Below, one piece after another: positions 52,716 through 62,638 of a DNA stretch of 64,000 nt; the first letter of the stretch is position 1; every line of letters starts with the position of its first letter. A program made the translations under genes and the position numbers. The notes beneath the pieces were generated by a model. It was not told the DNA's origin. It worked only from the letters and a program-made list of their open reading frames with translations, and ran no database searches. This stretch comes from Sulfurimonas sp. HSL1-2 (GTDB lineage Bacteria > Campylobacterota > Campylobacteria > Campylobacterales > Sulfurimonadaceae), in the NCBI RefSeq assembly GCF_039645565.1, contig NZ_CP147914.1, positions 1,671,573 through 1,735,572 of the forward strand, in the 5' to 3' direction.

Positions 52716-53219
52716 ATGAAACAGTCACTCTGGGAGAAGATACGCCGAAAGAGGTCCAACAAAAAATCCTTTTGGATCAACGAAGAGCTGCTCGTCCTTG
52801 ACAACACTACCGTCCCCCATCCCCATGCGGACATGCCTGAGACATGCATCAACCTGTACAATGAAGCCCGTACCATCGTCAGGCGCTCTCCGAAATCCGC
52901 TGCAGCACTGCTGCGGCTGGTCACGTACGCACTTATGAGGGAACTCGGCGAAACGGGTATCCACATCGACAGGGACATCCACTCGCTGGTGAAGCGGGGG
53001 TTGCCCAGGCGGATTCAGAAGGCGCTGGAGTACTGCCGGATAACGGGGGAGAACGGCATCCCCCCCGGTGAAATCGACCTGCATGTCACACCCGATATGC
53101 CGCTGATCATGTTTGCCGTCATCAATTTTATCGTCGAAGAACAGATCACCCGGGCCAGGAGGATTGAAAAGGCCTACAACAATCTGCCGGTTTGGGACGT
53201 CGAAGAACGCACAGAGTAA
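52716..53219 (+). CDS. DUF4145-like protein
   Basis: This 167-aa soluble protein matches the DUF4145 pattern: CINLYNEARTIVRRSPKSAAALLR, read as LYNEARTIV and SPKSAAALLRL, then ALMRELGETG, SLVKRGLPRRIQKALEYCRI and GEIDLHVTPDMP. DUF4145 is often found in or near restriction and anti-phage genes, but none are here. ATG 52716 has AGGA upstream; GTGs at 52686 and 52698 are alternatives. It precedes the CNNM-like gene by 58 bp. Confidence 0.75.
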   Translation: MKQSLWEKIRRKRSNKKSFWINEELLVLDNTTVPHPHADMPETCINLYNEARTIVRRSPKSAAALLRLVTYALMRELGETGIHIDRDIHSLVKRGLPRRIQKALEYCRITGENGIPPGEIDLHVTPDMPLIMFAVINFIVEEQITRARRIEKAYNNLPVWDVEERTE

Positions 53220-53277
53220 ATACGGATTCAGGCAGCAGCATCTATTTTCCCTTAAGCCCCCCGTAGTAAGATTGTGC

Positions 53278-54300
53278 ATGGAAATGACATCTTTAGCACT
53301 TCTGAACTGGCTCGGTATCGCCTTCTGCATCACGCAGTCGGCGATGTTCTCCGGGCTCAACCTCGCTTTTTTCAGCATCAGCAAAATGCGGCTGCGCATC
53401 GATATGTCCAAAGGCGACGCGGCCGCGGCAAAGGTCTACGCCATGCGCGAGGACCCGAACTTCCTGCTGACGACGATTCTCTGGGGCAACGTCGGCATCA
53501 ACGTTCTGCTGACCCTGCTTTCGAACTCCGTCATGGCCGGCGTAGTCGCCTTTGTTTTTTCGACCATCATCATCACCCTCTTCGGCGAGATCATCCCCCA
53601 GGCCTATTTCTCCCGCAACGCCCTTAGAATGGCCTCTGCCCTGGCACCGCTACTGCGTTTCTACCAGTTCCTGCTCTGGCCGCTGGCCAAACCCTCGGCC
53701 ATGATGCTGGACCTCTGGCTGGGCAAGGAGGCGGTACAGTTCCTGCGCGAAAACGAGATCGAGGAGATGCTCAAACTCCACATCCTGGAGCGCGATTCGG
53801 AGATTACCCGGACCGAAGGGGTCGGCGCGCTGAACTTCCTGGCCATGGACGACCTCAAAGTGAGCGAAGAAGGCGAACCCATCGAGCCGCTGAGCATTAT
53901 TCCATTGAAGTTCGAAGGCAGCATACCGCAGTTTCCGGAGATCACCTCCTCGGCCAAAGACCCTTTCCTGCGCCGGGTACACAGACCGCATAAGTCGTGG
54001 ATCATCCTGACCGACATGCGGGACAATCCCCGCCTGGTCATGGACGCCGACGGCTTTATCAACGCCGCCCTTTTCGAGTTCGACACCTTCAACCCCATGG
54101 AGCACTGCCACCGCCCGACGATCATCACCAACATGGAGACGACCCTGGACTACATCCTGCCGGGCCTGCAGGTGGACCCGGAACATATTGAGGACGATGT
54201 CATCGACGAAGACATCATCCTCGTCTGGGGAACCGAACGCCGCATTATCACCGGGGCGGACATTCTCGGACGCCTGCTGCGGGGGATCGTGGCAAAGTAG
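53278..54300 (+). CDS. CNNM/DUF21-domain membrane protein with degenerate CBS region
   Basis: This 340-aa protein has the N-terminal DUF21 (CNNM) membrane domain of about 180 residues: SAMFSGLNLAFFSISKMRLR, TTILWGNVGINVLLTLLSN and FGEIIPQAYFSRNALRMA are typical of the family of presumed divalent cation exporters (CorC/CNNM). The C-terminal half lacks a clean CBS pair but has SWIILTDMRDNPRLVMDADG and IDEDIILVWGTERRIITG, which look like a diverged one. Start ATG 53278 has no strong ribosome binding site. Metal specificity is unknown. Confidence 0.8.
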   Translation: MEMTSLALLNWLGIAFCITQSAMFSGLNLAFFSISKMRLRIDMSKGDAAAAKVYAMREDPNFLLTTILWGNVGINVLLTLLSNSVMAGVVAFVFSTIIITLFGEIIPQAYFSRNALRMASALAPLLRFYQFLLWPLAKPSAMMLDLWLGKEAVQFLRENEIEEMLKLHILERDSEITRTEGVGALNFLAMDDLKVSEEGEPIEPLSIIPLKFEGSIPQFPEITSSAKDPFLRRVHRPHKSWIILTDMRDNPRLVMDADGFINAALFEFDTFNPMEHCHRPTIITNMETTLDYILPGLQVDPEHIEDDVIDEDIILVWGTERRIITGADILGRLLRGIVAK

Positions 54301-54584
54301 CCCCCGCCACCGCTCGACACTCCCGTTCATCCCTTTCTCGCGCCCCGAGTTTCCACCTCCTTTTCCATTTCTAATACGGCCGTACCTCCCCCTCGTTCGC
54401 ACATTGTCATATAACAGAAAAAGTTATTTACAACCATTTACACATAGAATACTTAAATGTTTAGATAGGTTAGTTTTAGTATAGTTTTGTGTCAAGCATC
54501 CAGTCAGCGTCGGTCCGGTCCGCCACTGCGGTATCCTGCCGATCAACCTCCCCCATCCAATGAAACAGCGAAAAAGGATTCCAT
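54301..54584. promoter_or_regulatory. AT-rich leader upstream of the giant gene
   Basis: A 284-bp gap. TATAGT at 54480-54485 lies in an AT-rich run and could be a -10 box for the giant gene; AAAGGA sits 8 bases before its ATG. No ORF or RNA structure that I can support. Confidence 0.35.
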
Positions 54585-57500
54585 ATGCAACGGGAAAGTG
54601 TCAACGGTTTATTCGTCCCCACCGACGGAAGTGCCGCCGCAGAGCGCTACAGCGGCCATTTCTTGAAAGTCAGCTACGTCCAGCTCATCCAGGGTCGTTC
54701 CGTCTACAGCAAAGACCGGATCGATGTGGAGGCGGACGGCAGTTTTCGATTCTTCATCCCCCTTAAAGAGCTGCTCGCCGATGAGATGGTTCAAATTGAA
54801 CTCTATGCCCCCGACGGGGAGCTGATGGGCAAAAAATCCTACAGTTACGGCAGTCTGCATGCCGCATTCATCGATGAGAGCGCCCCGGACGTAACAAGCG
54901 CGATGGAGATCGCCATCGATCCCAAAGTGATCGATTTCCAAACCTCCGAAGCCGAAGCCCTCACCCACCGAAGGGTCCGCGGCAAACTGCTCGATATCTC
55001 CGGTGAACGCAGTGCGGCAGGCCTGCAGGTTCTCCTGATGGTCAGTAACGATCCGGATGCAGCCTATGACAGTGCAAGCTATCAACCGCTTCTTGCGGCT
55101 GTCACCGACAAAGAGGGGTATTTCCTGGGCAAAGTCGAGAACCTGAGCTGGCAGCAGGCCTACGGGGTCGTCGCCGGACTTGAGAGTCAACCCATCCCCA
55201 TTGCCCTGGACAGTGAAAAGAAACTCCCTCATGAGATCATTCTTGTCTCCGACCTGACGGGACTGCCGGAGAAGCTCGCCGAACTCGAACCCTACCCCTC
55301 CCTGCCCGACGGCGACACCCTGGCCGGCTCCGGCTCCTACTCCCAGGACCTCGGCGGGAAATGTGTCGACTTTACGGTACCGAACCGCACCCTCGAAGAG
55401 TTCAGCTACTACCACACGGTCCGTACCACGGAACCCGAGATTCGGGGCCTGACGGTCACCTCCTCCGAAACCAGGAAGCTGCGGGACGAACTCCTCGCGA
55501 TCTCCGACGGGGCCTTCACGCTTCTGGGAAGGGTCAGCAGCTCCTTTTCAAGCCTTTCGGTGATGGACTACAGCGTCGAAGAGGAGGAACCGGCCGAGCA
55601 GACCGAACCCGCTGCAGCCCTGCGCATGGTCTCAACGGCCGGCAGTACCGCCGCCGCCGCGTCGAATTACAGCTTTGCGACCCCGGTCTACAAACTGAAG
55701 CTCGCAGCCGGTCCCAAGATGCTCGCCTTCAAAAGCAGCGACCTGATACAGAACATCGGTTTTGACTTCAGCAACCTGCTCAAAATGCTCGCGGAACAGG
55801 AGCGGCGGCGTAAAAAACTCGAAGCGCTTCACCGCAAAGTCGCCGCAGCCTACTGCGGCAAACACGGTGCGGAAGTGGCCCAGGAGTACTGCGACTCCCT
55901 GGAGGCGGAAGATACGCTGAACCGCAACACCGTCCGGGCGCTTCTGGGGCATCTGCGTGAGTACGCCGCTTTCGTCAAGCCCAACACCAAGCTGGCGAAA
56001 CAGTTCGAGACCTTCGGTACCGAACTCGATACCCTCGTGTCGGCCCCCTATGCCGATGCGGAAGCCATCGCCCTGACGGAGAAAAAGGGGGAAAAACTTA
56101 TTGCCGCCGTCGACAAGGGCACCGAGGAGTCCCAGGACCAGGAGGAGCTGCTGGGCTACCTGCGCCGGGTCATCACCGAACTCGCCCGTGCGCGCGAAGG
56201 CAGCGCGAACAACTTCGAGCCCTGCCCCCCGGCCGAGCAGAAAGAAACCATGGGGATCCGCTGCCTGATGCAGGAGTTTGAGAAGACCAAAGAGGTACTG
56301 CGCAACAAGACGATCTTCACCCTCGGCGAGATCCTGATGATCCGTGCCAACTACGACACCTTCCTCAACAGCATCGTCGCCTTCATGGCGCTGCTCGAAG
56401 AGTTCCACGCCTTCTACGCATCGGGCGGGAAAACGGCGTTTGCCCTCTCGCTCGAAGACGATTATTTCGTCGAGCATTATGCCAGCGTCAAACACACCCT
56501 ACAGAACCTCAAACAGCAGATCTACCGCGCCATCAGCCGGATCGAGGCTATCGAGCGCGCCTACATCACCAACCACCCGGGGCGCCGTGAACTGACGGTC
56601 GAAACGAGCATCGACTGGGACGACACACCGACCATCTACGAGAATACGACGATTGCCCACGGCCATATCCTCCATTTCAAACAGAAATGGAAAGCCGACG
56701 GCTATTCGCTGGGCGACCTGCTCTACAGTCTTCCCCTCGCTCCCTGCCAGGAGAAGCAGATCGCCATTATCGACTGGGACCGCGAAGAGCGCGCCGCACG
56801 CTCGGAAGCGCAGACCGTCACCGAAGCACTGCAGGCGAACCTCTCCCGCGACCGTGACATCAGTGAGATCATCAACTCCTCCCTGACGGAGAACATCTAC
56901 GCCAGCTCAACGAACCGCACCGGCTCCACCAGCGCCGGGATCGGCGGCGGGATCGGCGGTTTCTTCGGGGGAATCGCCGGCGGGATCTTCGGCGGCGTCT
57001 CCCACTCGGGCGCCTCATCCAAATCGACCTCCCACCAGAGTTCGGCCCGCAACCTCTCCTCGGGCGCATTGAACCGCCTGCAGGACAACCTCGCCCAGTC
57101 CGCCTCTGCCGTGCGGGGGCAGCGCAGCACGGTCGTGCAGACCATAGGGCAGAATGAAACGGTCTCGGCCCAGACGGAAGTGATCAAGAACAACAACCAC
57201 TGCCATGCCATGACCGTCGAGTACTTCGAAGTGCTCAAGCACTACGCCATCGAACAGGAACTCGTCGACGTACAGGAGTGCCTCTTCGTCCCGCTGCCGA
57301 TGGGCCACTTCGACCACCAGAAGATCCTGCGCTGGAAAAATACCCTTCGCCGTGCTGTCTACGGCACGACGCTGCGCCGCGGCTTCGACGCCATCGAGCG
57401 GATCGAGAACCACTATGCCAACTCCGACTTCCCATCCGGGGCCTATGCCGACGAGACCATCCGGGATTTCACGGGCCACTTCAGCCTCTCGTTCGAGCTC

Positions 57501-59549
57501 AAGCGTCCCTACATCAAAGACATCGAAGAGGCCACCACGACCGAATACATCGACCTGGCGGACTTCTTCCCGTGGCACATCGGCCACCTGGTCATCCCCT
57601 ACCGGGAAGTGCCGCTGACCGAGGCGGAAAAAGACGCGCTCTTTGAGGCCGATTACGCACCGGACATCGTCCGCTCCTTCATCGACACCCTCGAGATCGC
57701 CGCAATCGCCGAAGACGGCAGCGAAATCCCGCTCGACCTCGACTATACGCTGCTCTCCACCTATCGCAAGGGGGCGCCGCTGCAGATCAACATCGCCAGC
57801 AAAACCGTGCCGGGCATCACCCGGCGTAAGATCGCGCACCTGCGTTTCCGGGCCAAAACGGCGGTCAAAGCCTCCTCGAAGATTCTCCTTCGCTCGGCCT
57901 ACCTGCATTACCGCACGGACCACCTCAGCGCCTATATCCTCAATAACAGCCGGATCAACAATGACATCATCACGACCCGTGAGATCCAGTGGTCGGACTT
58001 CAGTATCCGGACCGTCACGGACGCAGCCCTGCTCTATACGCCGATGACCGACCGTGAGGAGCGCGACCCCCGGCGCGAAGACCGCGAGGCGGCGCAGCAG
58101 CTCGTTCAATTCCTCAACGAACACCTGGAGATGTCCCACAAGGCGATCTGGACCGGGATGGATTCCGCCCGCCTCTTCGGCCTGCTCGACGGCTATGTCG
58201 CCCCCAACACGAACGGCAAGAGCGTCGCCAGCGTCGTCGAGAACCGGGTCATCGGCGTCGTCGGCAACAACCTGGTGCTCAAGGTCATCCCCGGCGAACG
58301 GCTCGACCCTGTTTTCAAAAGCATCGATGACCTGATGGAGTACTACCGGCCGACGACCAAACCCGATCCGTTCCGCATCAGCGTCCCAACCAAAGGGGTC
58401 TACGCCGAATCCGTCATGGGGCGCTGCAACAGCTGCGAAGAGATCGACGACAGCCGCCACTGGCGCTTCGAGGACGCCCCCTGCGGCACGACGCCGACGG
58501 CCATCTCTCCCCTCTCGACGGAGAGCCGCCGCAGCGATACAGGTAACCTGCAGGTCAAAGACCTTCCGACCAACATCGTCGCCATGCAGACCGCGCCTGC
58601 CGCTCCCGACCCGACGGGACTTACGGCTGCGTACAATCTGCTGGGCAAGAGCGATATCTTCAAGGATATGACGGGGCTCGCAGGCACCCAGGCCAACGCG
58701 CTTCAGGCCCTGCAGACGACCTCGAAAAGCGTGACGGATCTCGCCGGCATGGCCTCGGATATCGTCAAGCAGCAGGCAATGAAAAAAGATATCGACAAGA
58801 CCCTCAAAACGATCAAAAAAGCCGAGGACGGCAAGCAGATCAGCGGGGATCAGGCGAACAAACTCTCCTACAGCGCGCTCAGCTCCATGGTGGGCGAACC
58901 GACGAAGAGCGAAAAACTGACCCAGGAAAACGATGTCCAGAACGCGATCAAAAAAGCGGCCGACGCCAAAAAAGACATCACGATCAACCGCGGCAGCGAA
59001 TCGGTCGCCATCTCCACGCCGCAAACGGGTGGGAGCACAGAGAGCTCCTACGACTACACCGTTCCGGGCCTCGTTCCCACCGTTGCACAGCCCTCGTCCA
59101 TGACCTGCTGGGCGACGGTCGCAACGATGATGCTCTCGTGGAAAAACAACCAGTCCTTTACCATTCAGGAGGCGATGGACCGCGCCGGCAGCACCTACCG
59201 GACGATGTTCGACAACAACCAGGGGCTCCCTGCCGCAGAGCATGAGGCCTTTGCAGCGGCCTGCGGTATGAAAGGGGAGCCGCCGATGAGCTATACGCCC
59301 AACGGTATCCGCTCCCTGCTGGAGAACTACGGGCCCCTCATCGCCGTCGCGGACGAGGCACCGGGCGACAAATGGGCCATCCATGCCCGGGTCATCCGCG
59401 GGATCTACGGCGACGGCAGCGTCGACAATACCTTCCTGCGCATCAACGACCCCGCCGGGGGCAAACAGTACAGCGAATCCTTCCGGACCTTCGCCAACAA
59501 GTTCGAAGAGGTCGCCGACAGCCCGCGGCTGCAGATCATGCACTACTAG
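54585..59549 (+). CDS. Giant 1654-aa protein with C-terminal papain-like protease domain
   Basis: This is the largest gene in the window, with AAAGGA before ATG 54585 and no signal peptide. Residues 1-230 hold two carboxypeptidase-regulatory-like beta domains (VSYVQLIQGRSVYSKD..., then HRRVRGKLLDISGERSA). A long helical middle (about 400-700) follows. Around 783-806 a Gly-rich hydrophobic stretch (GIGGGIGGFFGGIAGGIFGG) could insert in a membrane. The rest to about 1480 is unrecognised. The last 160 residues look like an AvrRpt2/C39-type cysteine protease: Cys1508 in MTCWATVATMM, His1600 in WAIHARVIRGIYGDG, Asn1621 or Asp1622 in RINDPAGG. No family name known to me. It might be a toxin or effector; there is no adjacent immunity-like or secretion gene. 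Confidence 0.85.
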   Translation: MQRESVNGLFVPTDGSAAAERYSGHFLKVSYVQLIQGRSVYSKDRIDVEADGSFRFFIPLKELLADEMVQIELYAPDGELMGKKSYSYGSLHAAFIDESAPDVTSAMEIAIDPKVIDFQTSEAEALTHRRVRGKLLDISGERSAAGLQVLLMVSNDPDAAYDSASYQPLLAAVTDKEGYFLGKVENLSWQQAYGVVAGLESQPIPIALDSEKKLPHEIILVSDLTGLPEKLAELEPYPSLPDGDTLAGSGSYSQDLGGKCVDFTVPNRTLEEFSYYHTVRTTEPEIRGLTVTSSETRKLRDELLAISDGAFTLLGRVSSSFSSLSVMDYSVEEEEPAEQTEPAAALRMVSTAGSTAAAASNYSFATPVYKLKLAAGPKMLAFKSSDLIQNIGFDFSNLLKMLAEQERRRKKLEALHRKVAAAYCGKHGAEVAQEYCDSLEAEDTLNRNTVRALLGHLREYAAFVKPNTKLAKQFETFGTELDTLVSAPYADAEAIALTEKKGEKLIAAVDKGTEESQDQEELLGYLRRVITELARAREGSANNFEPCPPAEQKETMGIRCLMQEFEKTKEVLRNKTIFTLGEILMIRANYDTFLNSIVAFMALLEEFHAFYASGGKTAFALSLEDDYFVEHYASVKHTLQNLKQQIYRAISRIEAIERAYITNHPGRRELTVETSIDWDDTPTIYENTTIAHGHILHFKQKWKADGYSLGDLLYSLPLAPCQEKQIAIIDWDREERAARSEAQTVTEALQANLSRDRDISEIINSSLTENIYASSTNRTGSTSAGIGGGIGGFFGGIAGGIFGGVSHSGASSKSTSHQSSARNLSSGALNRLQDNLAQSASAVRGQRSTVVQTIGQNETVSAQTEVIKNNNHCHAMTVEYFEVLKHYAIEQELVDVQECLFVPLPMGHFDHQKILRWKNTLRRAVYGTTLRRGFDAIERIENHYANSDFPSGAYADETIRDFTGHFSLSFELKRPYIKDIEEATTTEYIDLADFFPWHIGHLVIPYREVPLTEAEKDALFEADYAPDIVRSFIDTLEIAAIAEDGSEIPLDLDYTLLSTYRKGAPLQINIASKTVPGITRRKIAHLRFRAKTAVKASSKILLRSAYLHYRTDHLSAYILNNSRINNDIITTREIQWSDFSIRTVTDAALLYTPMTDREERDPRREDREAAQQLVQFLNEHLEMSHKAIWTGMDSARLFGLLDGYVAPNTNGKSVASVVENRVIGVVGNNLVLKVIPGERLDPVFKSIDDLMEYYRPTTKPDPFRISVPTKGVYAESVMGRCNSCEEIDDSRHWRFEDAPCGTTPTAISPLSTESRRSDTGNLQVKDLPTNIVAMQTAPAAPDPTGLTAAYNLLGKSDIFKDMTGLAGTQANALQALQTTSKSVTDLAGMASDIVKQQAMKKDIDKTLKTIKKAEDGKQISGDQANKLSYSALSSMVGEPTKSEKLTQENDVQNAIKKAADAKKDITINRGSESVAISTPQTGGSTESSYDYTVPGLVPTVAQPSSMTCWATVATMMLSWKNNQSFTIQEAMDRAGSTYRTMFDNNQGLPAAEHEAFAAACGMKGEPPMSYTPNGIRSLLENYGPLIAVADEAPGDKWAIHARVIRGIYGDGSVDNTFLRINDPAGGKQYSESFRTFANKFEEVADSPRLQIMHY

Positions 59550-59673
59550 GCCTCACGCGGAGCGGCAACCCGCTCCCGCCTTTTTTACACAGAACATCCG
59601 CGGCATTCAACGCTATACCACTGCCTTGTCGATGCACACACCCGTTGGCACACGATGCGTTATACTACCGGTT

Positions 59674-60480
59674 ATGAAATACACGTATTCCCGCACTGTC
59701 ATTCCAATATTATTTGCCATTTTTTTATTCTCCGGCTGTGCCACGAAGTCGGGAAACTGGGGAAGTGATGCCACGCTGCTGCCGGGATGGAAGGCCGTCG
59801 GCCATGCTGCCGCGGAGGCGGCACTCGACCCCCTTACATGGGCGCCGCTGGGAGCCGCACTCTGCTTTCAGATTGAAAATTTCGACCGGCGGGTCTCCGA
59901 CTGGGCCGTCGATCAGAACCCGGTCTTCGGCAGCATGGAGAATGCTTCGGATGTCAGCGACACCCTGAAAGAGGCTTCCAAGATCAACTACTACGTGACC
60001 GGCATCACCGTTCCGACGCAGGAGGGGTGGCGCGGTCTCGGGGACAGGGCCCTCGGACTGGGAGTCGGATGGGTTGCGATGACATCCACGGCGAAAATGA
60101 CGGACTGGATGAAAGCCGGTTTCGCCCGGGAGCGGCCCGATAAAAGCGATAAGCGGAGTCTCCCTTCCGGGCACACCTCGGGGGCATCCGTAGCGGCGAC
60201 GCTCGCCGCCCAGAATATTGAACATATGCCGATTCCAAGAGGCCTGCAACTGGCATGGATGGGGGCCTCATACGGTGTCGCAGGTCTGACGGGATGGGCA
60301 CGGGTGGAAGCAGGTGTGCACTACCCTTCCGATGTCCTGGCCGGCTTTGCCCTGGGGCACTTTTTAGGGCGTTTCTTTAACGATGCGTTTATCACGCCCG
60401 CCTACCAGGACAAGGTCGCCGTCAGTGTCGATGCGTTCTCCCGCCGCGACCTGGCGCTCTCACTGCACTACCGCTGGTAG
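59674..60480 (+). CDS. PAP2-family phosphatase lipoprotein
   Basis: This 268-aa lipoprotein has a signal ending in the lipobox LFSGC. The PAP2 acid-phosphatase motifs are complete: KAGFARERP (K-x6-RP), SLPSGHTSGA (PSGH) and ARVEAGVHYPSD (R-x5-H-x3-D). Being lipid-anchored and periplasmic, it may dephosphorylate lipid pyrophosphates, phosphatidic acid or lipid A. It follows the giant gene by 124 bp and converges on the LpxR-like gene, another lipid A enzyme. Confidence 0.87.
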   Translation: MKYTYSRTVIPILFAIFLFSGCATKSGNWGSDATLLPGWKAVGHAAAEAALDPLTWAPLGAALCFQIENFDRRVSDWAVDQNPVFGSMENASDVSDTLKEASKINYYVTGITVPTQEGWRGLGDRALGLGVGWVAMTSTAKMTDWMKAGFARERPDKSDKRSLPSGHTSGASVAATLAAQNIEHMPIPRGLQLAWMGASYGVAGLTGWARVEAGVHYPSDVLAGFALGHFLGRFFNDAFITPAYQDKVAVSVDAFSRRDLALSLHYRW

Positions 60481-60503
60481 AGTAGAACCGTTTCCCCGGG
60501 CGC

Positions 60504-61514
60504 CTACGGTATCTCTAATACCAGGTTCAAACGTCCGAAATAGTTGGAGCGGACATACTGCCCGATCGGACGGCTGGGGTAGAGCTCCAGTGAAGCCCGC
60601 AGCCTCTCGTAATAGAGATCGAATCCCAGTAGACCCGTAATGATCGTCGTCGGCATCTCGAAATCGTACCCGTGCTGTTTGGCGTACTCGTGCAGGTAGA
60701 AATAGCCGATCACATCGGCGAAAAGAGCGAGGTTGACACTCCACCCCCACGTCCCCCTGCGGGTATCCAGGTTGAGCTGGTGTGCAAGCGAACGGTTGAC
60801 GATCCCGCTGATCGTCACGAAGTTTTCGGGGACATTTTCCCCGATGCGCACGGCCGTGCCCCCGCCCGCCCCGACATAACTGCTCCCCGCGTTGACGGAG
60901 AGGCTGTTGAACCACTCGAAGGTGTAACGATCTGCGATAAGGCCAGAGTATTGGCGCGTTCCCATCACATAGCCTGTCTGGAACAGCAGCCGATCCGGCA
61001 CCTGGTTGCCCCACCCCTGCGGTTCATCGATCCGCAACAACCGATGCAGGCCCTTCTGCACGCTTTCGGCCCCCGAAGATGGCCCCATTACCCCCAGCGT
61101 CATCAGCACCTCGTGGAAGATGTTCTCATTCCAGATAAACAGCGACGTGGTCAGGGCCGTCGACCCCATATAGGGAACGTCATCGTAGACGGGTTCGGTC
61201 TCATTCGTATCTTCAGGCGTAATGGCGATCCCCTGCAGACTGATGGCCCCGCTTTGTTTCATACCGGAGAGATCAAAGGGGAACACCGCCGTCAGCAAAT
61301 CGCTCATTCCCTTGACGTAACCGTATTGGAAACTCCCCTTTTCGCTTTCTCCCAGTGCATCGCTCATCCAGCCGATCTGGAAACCGCCGGTATATTTGTC
61401 GTCCGATCCGAAGATGAGATCATTGTCAATTGAAAACGACCAGCTCTGCGCCTGCAGCGGCAGGAGCAGCCCTGCCGACAGCAGCCAGATGACGATCCGC
61501 ACCGTCATCCTCAT
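60504..61514 (-). CDS. LpxR-like outer-membrane lipid A 3'-O-deacylase
   Basis: This 336-aa outer-membrane beta-barrel has signal peptide MTVRIVIWLLSAGLLLPLQA. Its first barrel strand contains SIDNDLIFGSDDKYTGGFQIGW in two parts (IDNDLIFG, KYTGGFQIGW), the LpxR (DUF2219) signature, and MGPSSGAESVQKGLHRLL plus DEPQGWGNQ match the family catalytic and C-terminal segments. It would remove the 3'-linked acyloxyacyl chain from lipid A. Starts at 61514 (ATGA overlap with the ABC permease) or 61508. Confidence 0.88.
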   Translation of the reverse strand: MRMTVRIVIWLLSAGLLLPLQAQSWSFSIDNDLIFGSDDKYTGGFQIGWMSDALGESEKGSFQYGYVKGMSDLLTAVFPFDLSGMKQSGAISLQGIAITPEDTNETEPVYDDVPYMGSTALTTSLFIWNENIFHEVLMTLGVMGPSSGAESVQKGLHRLLRIDEPQGWGNQVPDRLLFQTGYVMGTRQYSGLIADRYTFEWFNSLSVNAGSSYVGAGGGTAVRIGENVPENFVTISGIVNRSLAHQLNLDTRRGTWGWSVNLALFADVIGYFYLHEYAKQHGYDFEMPTTIITGLLGFDLYYERLRASLELYPSRPIGQYVRSNYFGRLNLVLEIP

Positions 61515-62638
61515 GAAGCGCTGGCCAGGCTGCGGCGGAAGAAAAAGAGCCCCAGCAGGAAAAAGACGACGCCGATCCCGCTGATGGCAAGCAGCTGCGG
61601 CCAGACGATGTCGATACCGGCGCCGCGGTAGAGCACCGCCTGCGCCATGCTGACAAAATGGCTCGTCGGCATCAGCAGCATCACGTTCTGCAGCCCCTGC
61701 GGCATGCTTTCAAAAGGGGTCACCGCTCCCGAGAGGATCTGCAGCGGCAGGATCGTGAGGATGATGATCAGCCCCAGCTGCGGCATCGTCCGGGCGACGG
61801 TTCCCATAAAGATCCCCATCGACGTCGTCGAAAAGAGCATCAGCAGTGATCCGAACAAAAAGAGCGTCAGCGACCCTTCGACGGGGACGGAGAGCACCCT
61901 CTGCACGACGACCTCGATCGAGAATGTGACACCGGCCAGTACGACGACCCCCATCGACCATACCTTCGAGAGCATGATTTCCACCGCATTCAGGGGCATG
62001 ACCATCAGGTGCTCCAGCGTGCCGTGTTCACGCTCGCGGATCAGCGCCGCACCCGCGAGCATGATGGAGAGCAGCGATATCTGCCCGATCACCTCCATGA
62101 TGCTCCCGAAGCGGATGCTCTCGAGCGTGGGGTTGTACTTCATGCGCGTGACGACTTCCACCGGCAGCGCTGCCGATCTCCTTTGACCGTAGAGGAACTC
62201 CTGAACCTCGTCGTTGACCATCTGCTGGATATAGCCCGCCCCGATACCGGCCTGGGACATCCGCGTCGCGTCGATGTCAACCTGGAGCGTCGGATGCCTC
62301 CCCTGGAGCAGCTCCTTCTCGAACGAAGGCGGTACCGTGATAATGAAGGTGTATTGGCCCTCTTCCATCCCGGCGTCGGCCGCCTTGGCGCTAATCAGGT
62401 CCGGCGGAAGGAAGCGCGGCAGGTAGAAGGCGTCCATGATCCGCATGGAGAGGGCCGAACGGTCTTCGTCGACGAAGGCCACGGGCACCTTGACCAGCTC
62501 CGTCGAGGTGGAGGTCGCCTTGACGTAGATGGCGAAGGTAAAAGAGTAGATGATCAGGAAAAGCATCATCTTGTCCCGCAGCAGGCTGCGAAGCTCCTTG
62601 ATCCCCAGAAGGTAGATGTTCGCAAGATGCTTTTTCAT
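61511..62638 (-). CDS. ABC-2 type permease (YhhJ/YbhS-like)
   Basis: This 375-aa inner-membrane protein has an N-terminal span followed by a periplasmic loop of about 150 residues (VPVAFVDEDRSALSMRIMDAF onward) and five C-terminal spans ending near FLLGLFFFRRSLASAS. REREHGTLEHLMVMPL and SGAVTPFESMPQGLQNVMLLMP are signatures of ABC-2 exporters in the drug or polysaccharide class. It starts directly at the stop of the fused ATPase-permease gene and ends in an ATGA overlap with lpxR-like. Confidence 0.87.
   Translation of the reverse strand: MKKHLANIYLLGIKELRSLLRDKMMLFLIIYSFTFAIYVKATSTSTELVKVPVAFVDEDRSALSMRIMDAFYLPRFLPPDLISAKAADAGMEEGQYTFIITVPPSFEKELLQGRHPTLQVDIDATRMSQAGIGAGYIQQMVNDEVQEFLYGQRRSAALPVEVVTRMKYNPTLESIRFGSIMEVIGQISLLSIMLAGAALIREREHGTLEHLMVMPLNAVEIMLSKVWSMGVVVLAGVTFSIEVVVQRVLSVPVEGSLTLFLFGSLLMLFSTTSMGIFMGTVARTMPQLGLIIILTILPLQILSGAVTPFESMPQGLQNVMLLMPTSHFVSMAQAVLYRGAGIDIVWPQLLAISGIGVVFFLLGLFFFRRSLASAS

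Noticed and set aside
57015-59543. 842-aa open frame on the minus strand
   Set aside because: It lies opposite the giant plus-strand gene, has Asp/Val/Arg-rich composition typical of antisense reading of GC-rich genes, no ribosome binding site and no recognisable motif.
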